A stretch of 64,000 bases of DNA from Shimia_B sp038528385 (GTDB taxonomy: Bacteria; Pseudomonadota; Alphaproteobacteria; Rhodobacterales; Rhodobacteraceae): NCBI GenBank assembly GCA_038528385.1, contig JBCBET010000005.1, positions 1-64,000 of the forward strand. Reading direction: 5' to 3'. The translations under genes were made by a program, and so were the position numbers. Below, piece after piece: positions 26,211 through 35,087 of the stretch. Position 1 is the stretch's first letter, and each line of letters begins with the position of its first letter. The notes under the pieces were generated by a model, which ran no database searches, was not told the DNA's origin, and saw only the letters and a program-made list of their open reading frames with translations.

Positions 26211-27758
26211 TCAGACGAAGGCGTCCGGCATGGACGCCTTCTTGGCCTCCACATAGGCATCGAGCGCGCCGCGGATCGCAGGGTCGAGAGGCGGCGCCTC
26301 ATAGGCCGCGAGGAGCCGTTCTACGCGGGCCGCGGCGAGCATCTGCGTGTCCCGCGCGCCCTCGTCGGCCCAGGTCTCGAAGGGCTTGTAATCGAAGACC
26401 TCGGAGCGCCAGAACGCGTCCTGGTAGTTCGCGTGGGTATGCGCCGCGTCGAGGTAATGCCCCCCGGGTCCCACCTCGCGCAGCGCGTCCATGGCGAGCG
26501 CGTTCTCGTCATGGGCGACACCCGCGGCCATCTTGTGCAGCGTGCCGAGCTGGTCGGCATCCATCACGAATTTCTCGAAACTGGAGACGAGTCCGCCCTC
26601 GAGCCAGCCGCAGGAATGGAGCATGAAATTCACCCCGCCCATGAGGGCGGCGTTGAGCGTGTTGGCGGTCTCGTAACCGGCCTGCGCGTCCGGCAGCTTG
26701 GAGCCGCAGAGCCCCCCGCCGGAACGGAACGGCAGCCCCATGCGCCGCGCGAGCTGCCCCGCGCCGTAGAGGATCTGAGAGGCCTCGGGCGTGCCGAAGG
26801 TGGGCGCACCGCTTCCCATGTCGATCGAGGTGACAAAGGTGCCGAAGATCACCGGCGCGCCCGGGCGGATGAGCTGGCTATAGGCGATGCCGGCCATGAC
26901 CTCGGCCAGCACCTGCACGAGCGTGCCCGCCACGGAGACCGGCGCCATGGCCCCGCCCACGATGAAGGGCGAGACGATGCAGGCCTGGTTCGCCGCCGCA
27001 TAGACCTCCAGCGCGCCCATCATCGTGCTGTCGAAGGTGAGCGGCGAGTTGATGTTGATGAGCGAGGTCATCACGGTGTTCTGCGCCACGAACTCCTTGC
27101 CGAAGAGGATCTCGCACATCTCCACGCTGTCCTGCGCGCGGCTGGGCTCGGTCACGGAACCCATGAAGGGCTTGTCGGAGAGCGTCATATGCGCGCGCAG
27201 CATGTCGAGGTGACGTTTGTTAACGGCCACGTCCGTGGGCTCGCAGACCGTGCCGCCGGAATGGTGCAGCCATTTCGACAAGTAACCAAGTTTAACGAAG
27301 GTCTCGAAATCGGCCATGGTGGCGTAGCGACGGCCACCCGCGGCGTCGCGCACGAAGGGCGGGCCGTAGACGGGCGCGCAAACGAGGGTGTTTCCACCGA
27401 TCTCCACATTGCGTTCGGGGTTGCGTGCATGCTGGGTGAAGCGCGCGGGTGCGGTGGCGCAGAGCTTGCGCGCGAGGCCACGCGGCAGGCGCACGCGCTC
27501 GCCGTCCACGTCGGCGCCCGCCTCCTTCCACCGCTGAAGCGCGGCGGGGTTTTCCACGAAGGCCACCCCGATCTCCTCGAGCACCTCATCGGCGCGGTCC
27601 TCGATGATGTCGAGCGCCTCGGAGCTCAGGAGATCGATGACCGGGATGTTGCGCTCGATGAAGCGGGCCGCCTCTAATCTGACACCCGTCCGCGCGGCGC
27701 GCCGAGCGGCTCCACCTCCTCCGCGTCCGCGCCGGGCTCCGGTGGGTGCATCTTTCAT
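26211..27758 (-). CDS. MttB-family (non-pyrrolysine) trimethylamine/betaine-type methyltransferase
   Basis: 515 residues of the MttB superfamily, TIM-barrel enzymes that move a methyl group from a quaternary or tertiary amine to a corrinoid protein. Typical segments include SGGTVCEPTDVAVNKRHLDM, SVTEPSRAQDSVEMCEILFG, SPFIVGGAMAPVSVAG and SGGGLCGSKLPDAQAGYE (about 362-379). No in-frame amber codon occurs, so it is of the non-pyrrolysine class, which includes glycine betaine methyltransferases. No corrinoid-binding protein or reductive activase is adjacent, so the partner is elsewhere. The N-terminal 25 residues are Arg/Gly-rich and the start is uncertain. Confidence 0.88.
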   Translation of the reverse strand: MKDAPTGARRGRGGGGAARRAARTGVRLEAARFIERNIPVIDLLSSEALDIIEDRADEVLEEIGVAFVENPAALQRWKEAGADVDGERVRLPRGLARKLCATAPARFTQHARNPERNVEIGGNTLVCAPVYGPPFVRDAAGGRRYATMADFETFVKLGYLSKWLHHSGGTVCEPTDVAVNKRHLDMLRAHMTLSDKPFMGSVTEPSRAQDSVEMCEILFGKEFVAQNTVMTSLININSPLTFDSTMMGALEVYAAANQACIVSPFIVGGAMAPVSVAGTLVQVLAEVMAGIAYSQLIRPGAPVIFGTFVTSIDMGSGAPTFGTPEASQILYGAGQLARRMGLPFRSGGGLCGSKLPDAQAGYETANTLNAALMGGVNFMLHSCGWLEGGLVSSFEKFVMDADQLGTLHKMAAGVAHDENALAMDALREVGPGGHYLDAAHTHANYQDAFWRSEVFDYKPFETWADEGARDTQMLAAARVERLLAAYEAPPLDPAIRGALDAYVEAKKASMPDAFV

Positions 27759-27897
27759 GGCGGGCGGCTCCCCTTCTTTGACTGCTCACAAGCCTAGTGC
27801 CTCCGTCCGAGGCACGCGGGCCGAAAAACGACCAATGGCGGCGCAGAGCGAAATGCCGCCCGTTGCGCAGCCAAGGGGCCGCGCGTAAAGGCGGGGC

Positions 27898-29454
27898 ATG
27901 GACCTACACGACCGCTTGCTGATCATCGATTTCGGCTCCCAGGTGACGCAGCTCATCGCGCGCCGCCTGCGGGAGCTGAACGTCTATTGCGAGATCCATC
28001 CGTTTCAGAAGGTGACGCAGGCGTTTTTGGCCGAGTTCGCGCCGAAGGCCGTGATTTTGTCCGGCGGCCCGGCGAGCGTCATGGACGCGGACGCGCCACA
28101 GCCGCCCGCGACGGTCTTCGACCTCGGGGTGCCGATCCTGGGCATCTGCTACGGGCAGCAGGTGATGATGCACATGCTTGGCGGGCGCGTGGAGCGCGGG
28201 CATGGCACGGCGGAGTTCGGGCGCGCCTATGTCACGCCCTCCGAGGACCGCATCGACCTCCTCACCGGGTGGTTTCTGGAGGATCGCGAGCAGGTCTGGA
28301 TGTCCCACGGCGACCACGTGGCCGAACTCGCGCCGGGCTTCGAGGTCTATGGCACCTCGCCCAACGCGCCCTTCGCGATCACGGCGGACCTCGCGCGCCA
28401 TTTCTTCGCCGTGCAGTTTCACCCCGAGGTGCATCACACGCCCAATGGCCGGACGCTCTATGAGAACTTCGTGAAGCTCGCAGGCTTCACCGGAGACTGG
28501 ACCATGGGCGCCTACCGCGAGGAGGCCGTGCGCCTCATCCGCAAGCAGGTGGGCGACGGCAAGGTGATCTGCGGGCTTTCCGGCGGGGTGGATTCATCGG
28601 TGGCCGCGGTGTTGATCCACGAGGCCATCGGCGACCAGCTCACCTGTGTTTTCGTGGACCACGGGCTGCTGCGAAAAAACGAGGCGGAGGAAGTGGTGGG
28701 CATGTTCCGCGATGCCTACAACATCCCCCTCATCCATGCCGACGAGAGCGACCTCTTCCTCGGCGCGCTCGAGGGCGTGAGCGACCCCGAGGAGAAGCGC
28801 AAGACCATCGGGCGCCTCTTCATCGACGTCTTCCAGAAGCACGCCGACGAGATCGAGGGCGCAGCCTTCCTCGCGCAGGGCACGCTCTATCCGGATGTGA
28901 TCGAGAGCGTGAGCTTTTCCGGCGGTCCCTCCGTGACGATCAAGAGCCACCACAACGTGGGCGGCCTGCCCGAGAAGATGGGGCTGAAGCTGGTGGAGCC
29001 GCTGCGCGAGCTCTTCAAGGACGAGGTGCGCGCCCTGGGCCGCGAGCTCGGTCTGCCCGACAGCTTCATCGGCCGCCATCCCTTTCCCGGCCCGGGCCTC
29101 GCCATTCGCTGCCCCGGGGTGATCACGCGCGAGAAGCTCGACATCCTCCGCGAGGCCGACGCAGTCTATATAGACCAGATCCGGAAGCACGGGCTCTACG
29201 ACGAGATCTGGCAGGCCTTCGTGGCGATCCTGCCCGTGCGCACCGTGGGCGTCATGGGCGACGGGCGCACCTATGATTTCGCCTGCGCGCTCCGCGCGGT
29301 CACGAGCGTGGACGGGATGACGGCCGATTACTATCCCTTCAGCCACGACTTCCTCGGCGAGACGGCCACGCGCATCATCAACGAGGTGCGCGGGATCAAC
29401 CGCGTGACCTACGACATCACCTCCAAACCGCCCGGCACCATCGAATGGGAGTGA
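27898..29454 (+). CDS. guaA: GMP synthase (glutamine-hydrolysing)
   Basis: Converts XMP to GMP with glutamine and ATP; 518 residues. The N-terminal class-I glutamine amidotransferase has the nucleophile Cys84 (GICYGQQ) and a downstream FHPEVHHTPNG segment carrying the His/Glu dyad. The ATP-pyrophosphatase P-loop is SGGVDSS (228-234). The C-terminal dimerisation domain ends in the family-typical TYDITSKPPGTIEWE. All key residues are intact. It is divergent from the MttB-like gene across 139 bp, which holds a 7-bp hairpin (27797-27815) of unknown role. Confidence 0.97.
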   Translation: MDLHDRLLIIDFGSQVTQLIARRLRELNVYCEIHPFQKVTQAFLAEFAPKAVILSGGPASVMDADAPQPPATVFDLGVPILGICYGQQVMMHMLGGRVERGHGTAEFGRAYVTPSEDRIDLLTGWFLEDREQVWMSHGDHVAELAPGFEVYGTSPNAPFAITADLARHFFAVQFHPEVHHTPNGRTLYENFVKLAGFTGDWTMGAYREEAVRLIRKQVGDGKVICGLSGGVDSSVAAVLIHEAIGDQLTCVFVDHGLLRKNEAEEVVGMFRDAYNIPLIHADESDLFLGALEGVSDPEEKRKTIGRLFIDVFQKHADEIEGAAFLAQGTLYPDVIESVSFSGGPSVTIKSHHNVGGLPEKMGLKLVEPLRELFKDEVRALGRELGLPDSFIGRHPFPGPGLAIRCPGVITREKLDILREADAVYIDQIRKHGLYDEIWQAFVAILPVRTVGVMGDGRTYDFACALRAVTSVDGMTADYYPFSHDFLGETATRIINEVRGINRVTYDITSKPPGTIEWE

Positions 29455-29516
29455 GGGCGCGGCGGCCTGACGGTGCCGTGATTTGGCATCCGGCCCGTTT
29501 CGGCCATTGTTCGGGC

Positions 29517-29879
29517 ATGCGTATCCTGTCCCTCCTCGCCGTCGCCCTCCTCGCCTCCAGCCCCGCCCATGCGGGCCGCCTGATCTGCATGGGGGCCGCG
29601 CCGGGCTTCATGGCCATGATCGAGGACGGCACGGGCAGCTTCGATTACCTCGGCGACGGGCGCTATGATTTCGCGCCCGCGCTCACCGAGCGGCCCGAGG
29701 GTTTCCAGCGGCTGACGATGACGACGGCGCGCCAGACCTGGGACGTCTATCTCACGCAGCAGAGCTGCCGGTTTTTGACCTTCGAGACAGACATCTCCAT
29801 AGAGTTCGCAGTACCAACATCGGCCGGGGACCGGCCCCTTGCGGGATGCTGCATATGGCAAGACGCCGCCGCCGACTGA
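29517..29879 (+). CDS. Secreted hypothetical protein (COG3650-like)
   Basis: 120 residues from ATG 29517. The signal peptide is clear (MRILSLLAVALLASSPAHAG, cleavage near residue 20). The mature domain has two conserved-looking cysteine features, RLICMG near the start and LAGCCIW near the end, plus DYLGDGRYDF. This resembles the small periplasmic COG3650 proteins, whose function is unknown. It lies 62 bp after guaA and 7 bp before a DMT transporter, so co-transcription with the transporter is likely. The open frame back to 29445 lacks family features. Confidence 0.72.
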   Translation: MRILSLLAVALLASSPAHAGRLICMGAAPGFMAMIEDGTGSFDYLGDGRYDFAPALTERPEGFQRLTMTTARQTWDVYLTQQSCRFLTFETDISIEFAVPTSAGDRPLAGCCIWQDAAAD

Positions 29880-29886
29880 CGCCTTC

Positions 29887-30753
29887 ATGACCGACACCGT
29901 GCGCGGCGCGATCTGGATGATCGGCGCCATCGTCTCCTTCACCGCCATGGCCGTGGCTGGCCGCGCGGTGAGCTTCGAGCTCGATACGTTCGAGATCATG
30001 ATGTATCGCTCCTTTCTCGGCATCGCGGTCGTGGTGGGCGTGGCGTGGGCCGCGGGCACGCTTGGGGAGGTCAACCGGCGCGACCTCGGGCTCCATGCGG
30101 TGCGCAATCTCGCGCATTTCTTCGGGCAGAACTGCTGGTTCTACGCGCTGACGCTCATCCCGCTGGCGCAGCTCTTCGCGATCGAATTCACCTCGCCCAT
30201 CTGGGTTCTCTTGCTGGCGCCGCTTTTCCTCGGAGAGCGCCTCACCCGGGCCAAGGTCGGCTTCGCGGCGCTTGGTTTCGTGGGCGTCCTCATCGTCTCG
30301 CGCCCCGATTTCTCGAACGTGGACCCCGGCATTCTCATCGGGGCGGCGGCGGCCATCGGCTTTGCGGGATCGGCGATTTTCACGAAACTTCTGACGCGGA
30401 CGCAAACGATCACCTGCATCCTCTTTTATCTCACGGTTATGCAGGCTGTATTCGGCGTCATCTGCGCGAGCATCGACGGGGACATCGCGCTGCCCTCGGC
30501 AGCCTCGGTCCCGTGGCTCGTCGTGATCGGGCTCGCGGGCCTCGTGGCGCATTTCTGCCTGACGACGGCGCTGGCGCTGGCGCCGGCCTCTGTCGTGATG
30601 CCGGTGGATTTCGTGCGCCTTCCGGTCATCGCGATCATCGGCATGGCGTTTTATGCCGAACCGCTCGATGCGCTGGTCTTCGTGGGGGCGGCGCTGATCT
30701 TTGCGGCCAATTACCTCAACATCCTGCGCGAAGCGCGTATGGCGAAAATGTGA
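29887..30753 (+). CDS. DMT-superfamily (EamA) transporter
   Basis: 288-residue inner-membrane protein with about ten hydrophobic helices arranged as two EamA repeats. The second repeat starts near residue 145 (GILIGAAAAIGFAGSAIFTK). These proteins usually export or import small metabolites; the substrate cannot be read from sequence. ATG 29887 (MTDTVRGAIWMIG) is preferred over an in-frame 29839 because the latter overlaps the preceding gene by 41 bp and adds a polar extension. It is followed by a 112-bp gap with the promoter of the porin gene. Confidence 0.85.
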   Translation: MTDTVRGAIWMIGAIVSFTAMAVAGRAVSFELDTFEIMMYRSFLGIAVVVGVAWAAGTLGEVNRRDLGLHAVRNLAHFFGQNCWFYALTLIPLAQLFAIEFTSPIWVLLLAPLFLGERLTRAKVGFAALGFVGVLIVSRPDFSNVDPGILIGAAAAIGFAGSAIFTKLLTRTQTITCILFYLTVMQAVFGVICASIDGDIALPSAASVPWLVVIGLAGLVAHFCLTTALALAPASVVMPVDFVRLPVIAIIGMAFYAEPLDALVFVGAALIFAANYLNILREARMAKM

Positions 30754-30865
30754 CGCTTTCTTCAACCGATCGGTGTAACCCGACGTCATAAATTGACCGA
30801 TCTGTGAAGTTCGCTGAGGATGTCCCAACGCGGCGAATGGGAGTGCCGCATAGGGAACATACACA

Positions 30866-32062
30866 ATGAAAAAACACCTAATGACGAGCGCCGCGCTCGC
30901 AATTGCGGCGTCAGCCGCCTCGGCAGGGGGCGTCGACCGCTCCGGCCAAGGCGTCGGCGTCATTTTCTCCGAGACCGGCGCTTCGGGCGGCTACGCGCAG
31001 TTCTCCTTCGGCAACGTCAATCCGACAGCCAATGGCGGCTTCACCCTCGGCGGCGGGCTCCTGCCCGGTGAGGCGAGCCCGCTGGGCAACTACGCGCAGG
31101 CAGGCTTCGCCTACAAGCAGCAGCTCACCGATGCGCTGAGCCTTACGCTGATCTATGACCAGCCCTTCGGCGCGCAAGTGTCCTACGACAGCGGCGCTCC
31201 CTTCTTCGGCGGCTTCGCGGAAATCGAATCCGACGCCTTCACCGTGCTCGGCCGCTACGAACTCGGCAACGGGCTCAGCGTCCATGGCGGTGTGCGGGCG
31301 CTCAAACTCGAAGGCGAGATCTTCACGCTCTTCGACGGCGGCGCCAACCCCGCCCTCCTTTCGGCGGAGAGCGACTTCGAATTCGGCGGTGTGCTTGGCG
31401 TGGCCTATGAGCGCCCCGACATCGCGCTGCGTGTCGCCCTGACCTATTCCAGCGCCATCGACGTGGGCTTCGACGGCACTGAAAGCCGACTCGACCCTGC
31501 GGGCGGTCCCGGGGGCGTCCCCGATCCAACCGCGGCCGCCACGATCACGGCCGACAGCGCCTTCGACGTCGAGTTCCCGGAGAGCATCAACCTCGACTTC
31601 CAGTCCGGCGTGGCCGAGGATACGCTGGTTTTCGGCACGGTCCGCTGGGTCGGCTGGGGCGGCTTCAACCTCACCACTGATGGTGCGGGCCTCGCGAATC
31701 TCAGCACCGGCCTACCTGGCCGCGGCGACTCTGAATACGTCAATTTCGAAGAGGACACCGTCACCTACACCCTGGGCGTGGGCCGCCGCTTGAGCGACCA
31801 GCTCTCCGTGGCGCTCTCCTACACCTACGAGGCGGAAGGCAACAAACCCTCCACGACGGCGCTGGCCCCGACGACGGGCCTGCAGAGCATCGGGCTCTCC
31901 GGCTCTTACGCCCTCGACGGCGGGGTGACGATCTCGGGCGGCGTCACCTACGGCATTCCGGGAGACCAGATCGTCGAAAACTCCGTGGTCGACGGCGGCG
32001 AGGTGCTCTTCGACGACAACGAAGTGATCGGCGTGGGCATCCGGGTCGGCTTCGCCTTCTGA
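30866..32062 (+). CDS. OmpP1/FadL-family outer membrane protein
   Basis: 398 residues. A signal peptide (MKKHLMTSAALAIAASAASA) is followed by the FadL-type N-terminus GGVDRSGQGVGVIFSE. The rest is alternating amphipathic strands ending in VGIRVGFAF, with the C-terminal aromatic residue needed for outer-membrane assembly. FadL-type barrels take up hydrophobic compounds such as long-chain fatty acids. A possible promoter is TTGACC at 30793 with a weak -10 17 bp later. An intrinsic terminator follows at 32082, so this is a monocistronic gene. Confidence 0.87.
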   Translation: MKKHLMTSAALAIAASAASAGGVDRSGQGVGVIFSETGASGGYAQFSFGNVNPTANGGFTLGGGLLPGEASPLGNYAQAGFAYKQQLTDALSLTLIYDQPFGAQVSYDSGAPFFGGFAEIESDAFTVLGRYELGNGLSVHGGVRALKLEGEIFTLFDGGANPALLSAESDFEFGGVLGVAYERPDIALRVALTYSSAIDVGFDGTESRLDPAGGPGGVPDPTAAATITADSAFDVEFPESINLDFQSGVAEDTLVFGTVRWVGWGGFNLTTDGAGLANLSTGLPGRGDSEYVNFEEDTVTYTLGVGRRLSDQLSVALSYTYEAEGNKPSTTALAPTTGLQSIGLSGSYALDGGVTISGGVTYGIPGDQIVENSVVDGGEVLFDDNEVIGVGIRVGFAF

Positions 32063-32081
32063 GCCCAGCGACAGTCTTTGG

Positions 32082-32113
32082 AAAAGCCCCGGCCGCTCGG
32101 CCGGGGCTTTTTC
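32082..32113 (+). terminator. Intrinsic terminator of the FadL-like gene
   Basis: AAAAGCCCCGGCCG pairs perfectly with CGGCCGGGGCTTTT around a very short loop, and more T residues follow (TTTTTCTTT). It begins 19 bp after the stop codon. Confidence 0.95.
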
Positions 32114-32224
32114 TTTGGTCGGGCCCCAGTGAACCGCCCATGGCGCCGGGTTCGAAGTCCCTTTTCCCCGCTGTCCGCGGTCGCTAAGACATGGGGGCAG
32201 GTGAGCAAGGGCAGCGCGCAAAGC

Positions 32225-33088
32225 ATGATCTACGAGACCGCCGCAGACTGGCGCGCCGCGCCGGAGAAGCGCATCTGCCTCTTTGCCATGTCGGGGCTGG
32301 GCAAGACCCATGTGAGCCGCATGCTCCGCGAGGGTGGTGGCTGGTTCCACTACTCCGTCGATTACCGGATCGGCACGCGGTACATGGGCGAGCACATCAC
32401 CGACAACTTCAAGGCCGAGGCCATGAAGAACCCCTTCCTTGCGGAGCTCCTGCGCTCGGATTCGATCTATGTCGCCTCCAACATCACCTTCGAGAACCTC
32501 GCGCCGCTGTCGACCTATCTGGGCAAGCCGGGGGATCCGGCGAAAGGCGGGCTCAGCCTGGCGGAGTACCAGCGCCGGCAAAGGCTGCATCACGCCGCCG
32601 AACGGGACGCGACCCTCGATGCCGTGCCCTTCATCGACCGGGCGAAGACGCTCTACGGCTACCCGCATTTCATCTGCGACAGTTCTGGATCGCTATGCGA
32701 GGTGGCCGATGGCACCGACCCCGCCGACCCCATCATGACCGAGGTAAGCGCGCATATGCTCCCGGTCTGGATCGAGGGCGACGCCGCCCATACGAAGACC
32801 CTCATCGCGCGCTTTGACGCCGATCCCAAACCCATGTGCTACCTGCCCGCATTCCTCGAGGCCTGCTGGAGCGACTACACACGCGACCGGGGCGCGGCAG
32901 AGGTGGATCCCGACGACTTCGTCCGCTGGACCTATTCCCGCGCCCTTGCCCACCGGCAGCCGCGCTATGCCGCCATGGCGCGCTGGGGCGTCACCATCCC
33001 GTCGAGCCGCTTCGAGCAGATCGCCAGCGAGGCGGATTTCATCGACGCCGTGGCCGACGCCATTGAAGCCAAGCGCCGCGCGCCATAA
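32225..33088 (+). CDS. P-loop ATPase/kinase-like protein of unknown role
   Basis: 287 residues from ATG 32225. A clear Walker A, SGLGKTHV (23-30), is followed by HYSVDYRIGTRYMGE and a long region that includes the segment YPHFICDSSGSLCEV, with aspartates that could serve as Walker B. The size and the layout around the P-loop resemble small-molecule kinases or dephospho-CoA-kinase-like ATPases, but no family is firmly recognised. An open frame extends to 32078 across the terminator and is not used. It lies 14 bp before metA, so the two are probably co-transcribed. Confidence 0.65.
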   Translation: MIYETAADWRAAPEKRICLFAMSGLGKTHVSRMLREGGGWFHYSVDYRIGTRYMGEHITDNFKAEAMKNPFLAELLRSDSIYVASNITFENLAPLSTYLGKPGDPAKGGLSLAEYQRRQRLHHAAERDATLDAVPFIDRAKTLYGYPHFICDSSGSLCEVADGTDPADPIMTEVSAHMLPVWIEGDAAHTKTLIARFDADPKPMCYLPAFLEACWSDYTRDRGAAEVDPDDFVRWTYSRALAHRQPRYAAMARWGVTIPSSRFEQIASEADFIDAVADAIEAKRRAP

Positions 33089-33102
33089 CTCCCGCTTCCA
33101 TC

Positions 33103-34059
33103 ATGCCGATTACGCTGCCCTCCACCCTGCCCGCCTATGACGTCCTCTCCCGCGAGGGCGTGATGGTGATGGACGAGGGGGATGCCGCACGGCAGGATAT
33201 CCGACCGCTGAAGATCGGGCTCCTCAACCTGATGCCCAAGAAGATCCAGACGGAAAACCAGTTCGCCCGGCTCATCGGCGCAACGCCGCTGCAGATCGAC
33301 TTTCACCTCATTCGGATGAGCGAGCACTACTCCCGGAACACCGCCCCCGAGCACATGGAGGCGTTCTACCGGCCTTTCCAGGAGGTGAAGGCCGAGAAGT
33401 TCGACGGGCTCATCATCACCGGCGCCCCCATCGAGCACCTGCCCTTCGAGGAGGTGACTTATTGGGACGAACTAACAGAGGTGATGGCTTGGACGCAGAG
33501 CCATGTGCATTCCACCTTCGGCGTCTGCTGGGGCGGGATGGCGATGATCCATCATTTCCACGGCGTGGCGAAGCATTTGCTCCCGGCCAAGCTCTTTGGC
33601 TGCTACCGGCACATGAACTTCGCCCCGGAAAGTCCTTACCTGCGCGGGTTTTCCGATGATCTGGCCATGCCCGTGAGCCGCTGGACCGAAATGCGAAGGG
33701 CCGAGATCGAGGCCGCGGGTCTGCCGATCCTCCTGCATTCCGACGCCGTGGGTCCGGCGCTCGTGGCGGATCCCGCCCATCGCGCGATCTACGTCTTCAA
33801 TCATTTCGAATACGACTCGACCACGCTCGCCGAGGAATATGCCCGCGATCTCGAAAGCGCGCAGGTGGCCGGGACCGAGATCGGGTTGCCCGTCGACTAC
33901 TTTCCCGGCGACGATCCCGCGGCCAAACCGCAGAACCGCTGGCGCTCCCACGCGCACCTCCTCTATGGCAATTGGCTCTCCGAGATTTATTTGACCACGC
34001 CATATGAGGCTGAGCTCATCGGGCAGGCCCGAACCGATCTGCGGAAGAGCGACACGTGA
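33103..34059 (+). CDS. metA: MetA-family homoserine O-acyltransferase, predicted acetyl-CoA specific
   Basis: Activates homoserine for methionine synthesis; 318 residues. The nucleophile is Cys142 (FGVCWGG), with His234 and Glu236 (FNHFEYD) matching the E. coli catalytic residues. The acyl-specificity position is Glu111 in GAPIEHLPFEEV. In B. cereus-type MetA, Glu here gives acetyl-CoA use, whereas succinyl-CoA enzymes have Gly (GAPLG in E. coli). The product is therefore predicted to be O-acetylhomoserine. No SAM riboswitch precedes it: the gap to the upstream gene is only 14 bp. It overlaps the following hydrolase gene by 4 nt. Confidence 0.94.
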   Translation: MPITLPSTLPAYDVLSREGVMVMDEGDAARQDIRPLKIGLLNLMPKKIQTENQFARLIGATPLQIDFHLIRMSEHYSRNTAPEHMEAFYRPFQEVKAEKFDGLIITGAPIEHLPFEEVTYWDELTEVMAWTQSHVHSTFGVCWGGMAMIHHFHGVAKHLLPAKLFGCYRHMNFAPESPYLRGFSDDLAMPVSRWTEMRRAEIEAAGLPILLHSDAVGPALVADPAHRAIYVFNHFEYDSTTLAEEYARDLESAQVAGTEIGLPVDYFPGDDPAAKPQNRWRSHAHLLYGNWLSEIYLTTPYEAELIGQARTDLRKSDT

Positions 34060-35045
34060 CAGGCAAATCCATGGTGCTGATCGCCCTACTTCTCGTCTGC
34101 GCGGGGGCCGTGGCCGGTGTGCGCTACCTCGCGCATGCCCAGGAACGCGCGACGGAGGCCGCCTTTCCCCCCGAGGGCGCCTTCGTCGATGTGGGCGGGG
34201 TCCCGGTGCACTACGTGCAGGCGGGCGCCGGGCCGGATGTCATCCTTCTCCACGGGGCGGGCGGATCGACCCGCGATTTCACCTTCGCCTTCGCCGAGAG
34301 GCTCACGGACCGCTACCGCGTCACGATCTTCGACCGTCCCGGGCTCGGCTATACCGGTCGCATCGAGGAATACGGCGTCTTCTCCCGCGACGCCGAAACC
34401 CCGCGAGAACAGGCGCGCTTTCTCCAGGCCGCCGCCGACCAGCTCGGCGTGACGGAGCCCGTGGTGCTCGGCCATTCCTTCGGCGGGGCCGTGGCCATGG
34501 CCTGGGCGCTGGAACGATCGGAGGAGACCGCCGGCCTCGTCATGGTGGGCGGCGTCTCCAACGCCTGGGAGGGCGGACTGGGCTGGTTTTACAACGTGAC
34601 CGCCCACCCCGTGGTCGCCCCGATCTTCAACCCCCTGGCCACGGCGCTCGTGCCGGACAGCTATGTCGACGGGACCGTCGCCGGGATCTTTCGACCCCAG
34701 GACGCACCCGACGGCTACGCGGCCTATATCGGGCCGCGTCTTTCTGCCCGGCGCGGAACGCTTTATGCCAACGGGCGGCAGGTCCACGGGCTCAAGCCCC
34801 ATATCATCGACATGGTGCCGGGCTATGCCACGCTGCCCATGCCCATCGAAATCGTCCATGGCGACGCCGATGATATCGTCCCGCTGCACGTCCATTCGAT
34901 CCCGCTCTCCGGGCAGGCGCCCGGCGCGGTTCTCACGGTGCTCGAGGGGGTCGGGCACATGCCCCAGCACAGCGCCCCCGCCGAAGTCGAAGCCGCCATC
35001 GACCGCGCGGTGGAGCGCGCCGGCCTCACGGCCGGATTGCGCTGA
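34056..35045 (+). CDS. Alpha/beta-fold hydrolase with N-terminal membrane anchor
   Basis: 329 residues from GTG 34056, which overlaps the metA stop as GTGA; ATG 34071 is an alternative. An N-terminal hydrophobic helix (VLIALLLVCAGAVAGVRYL) acts as anchor or signal. The fold motifs are VILLHGAGGSTRDF (oxyanion hole), the nucleophile elbow GHSFGG (Ser141 from the GTG), an acidic residue around HGDADDIVP, and His in GVGHMPQHS. The substrate is not predictable. Coupling to metA suggests co-expression but does not prove a role in methionine metabolism; MetX-type acyltransferases share this fold but not these motifs. Confidence 0.85.
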   Translation: MTGKSMVLIALLLVCAGAVAGVRYLAHAQERATEAAFPPEGAFVDVGGVPVHYVQAGAGPDVILLHGAGGSTRDFTFAFAERLTDRYRVTIFDRPGLGYTGRIEEYGVFSRDAETPREQARFLQAAADQLGVTEPVVLGHSFGGAVAMAWALERSEETAGLVMVGGVSNAWEGGLGWFYNVTAHPVVAPIFNPLATALVPDSYVDGTVAGIFRPQDAPDGYAAYIGPRLSARRGTLYANGRQVHGLKPHIIDMVPGYATLPMPIEIVHGDADDIVPLHVHSIPLSGQAPGAVLTVLEGVGHMPQHSAPAEVEAAIDRAVERAGLTAGLR

Positions 35046-35087
35046 GCCCCCGGCGCAGCCATATTGCTTAGGCACGAGGAGACGCGC

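Noticed and set aside
27797..27815. 7-bp hairpin GTGCCTC/GAGGCAC before guaA, considered as a purine riboswitch or terminator
   Set aside because: No riboswitch core and no T tract; probably a chance palindrome.
32150..32165. GGGTTCGAAGTCCC, resembling a tRNA T-loop
   Set aside because: No acceptor, D or anticodon stem can be paired around it within 90 bases.
32113..33102. SAM-II type riboswitch expected upstream of metA
   Set aside because: Only 14 bp separate metA from the preceding gene, and no pseudoknot-like sequence was found before that gene.
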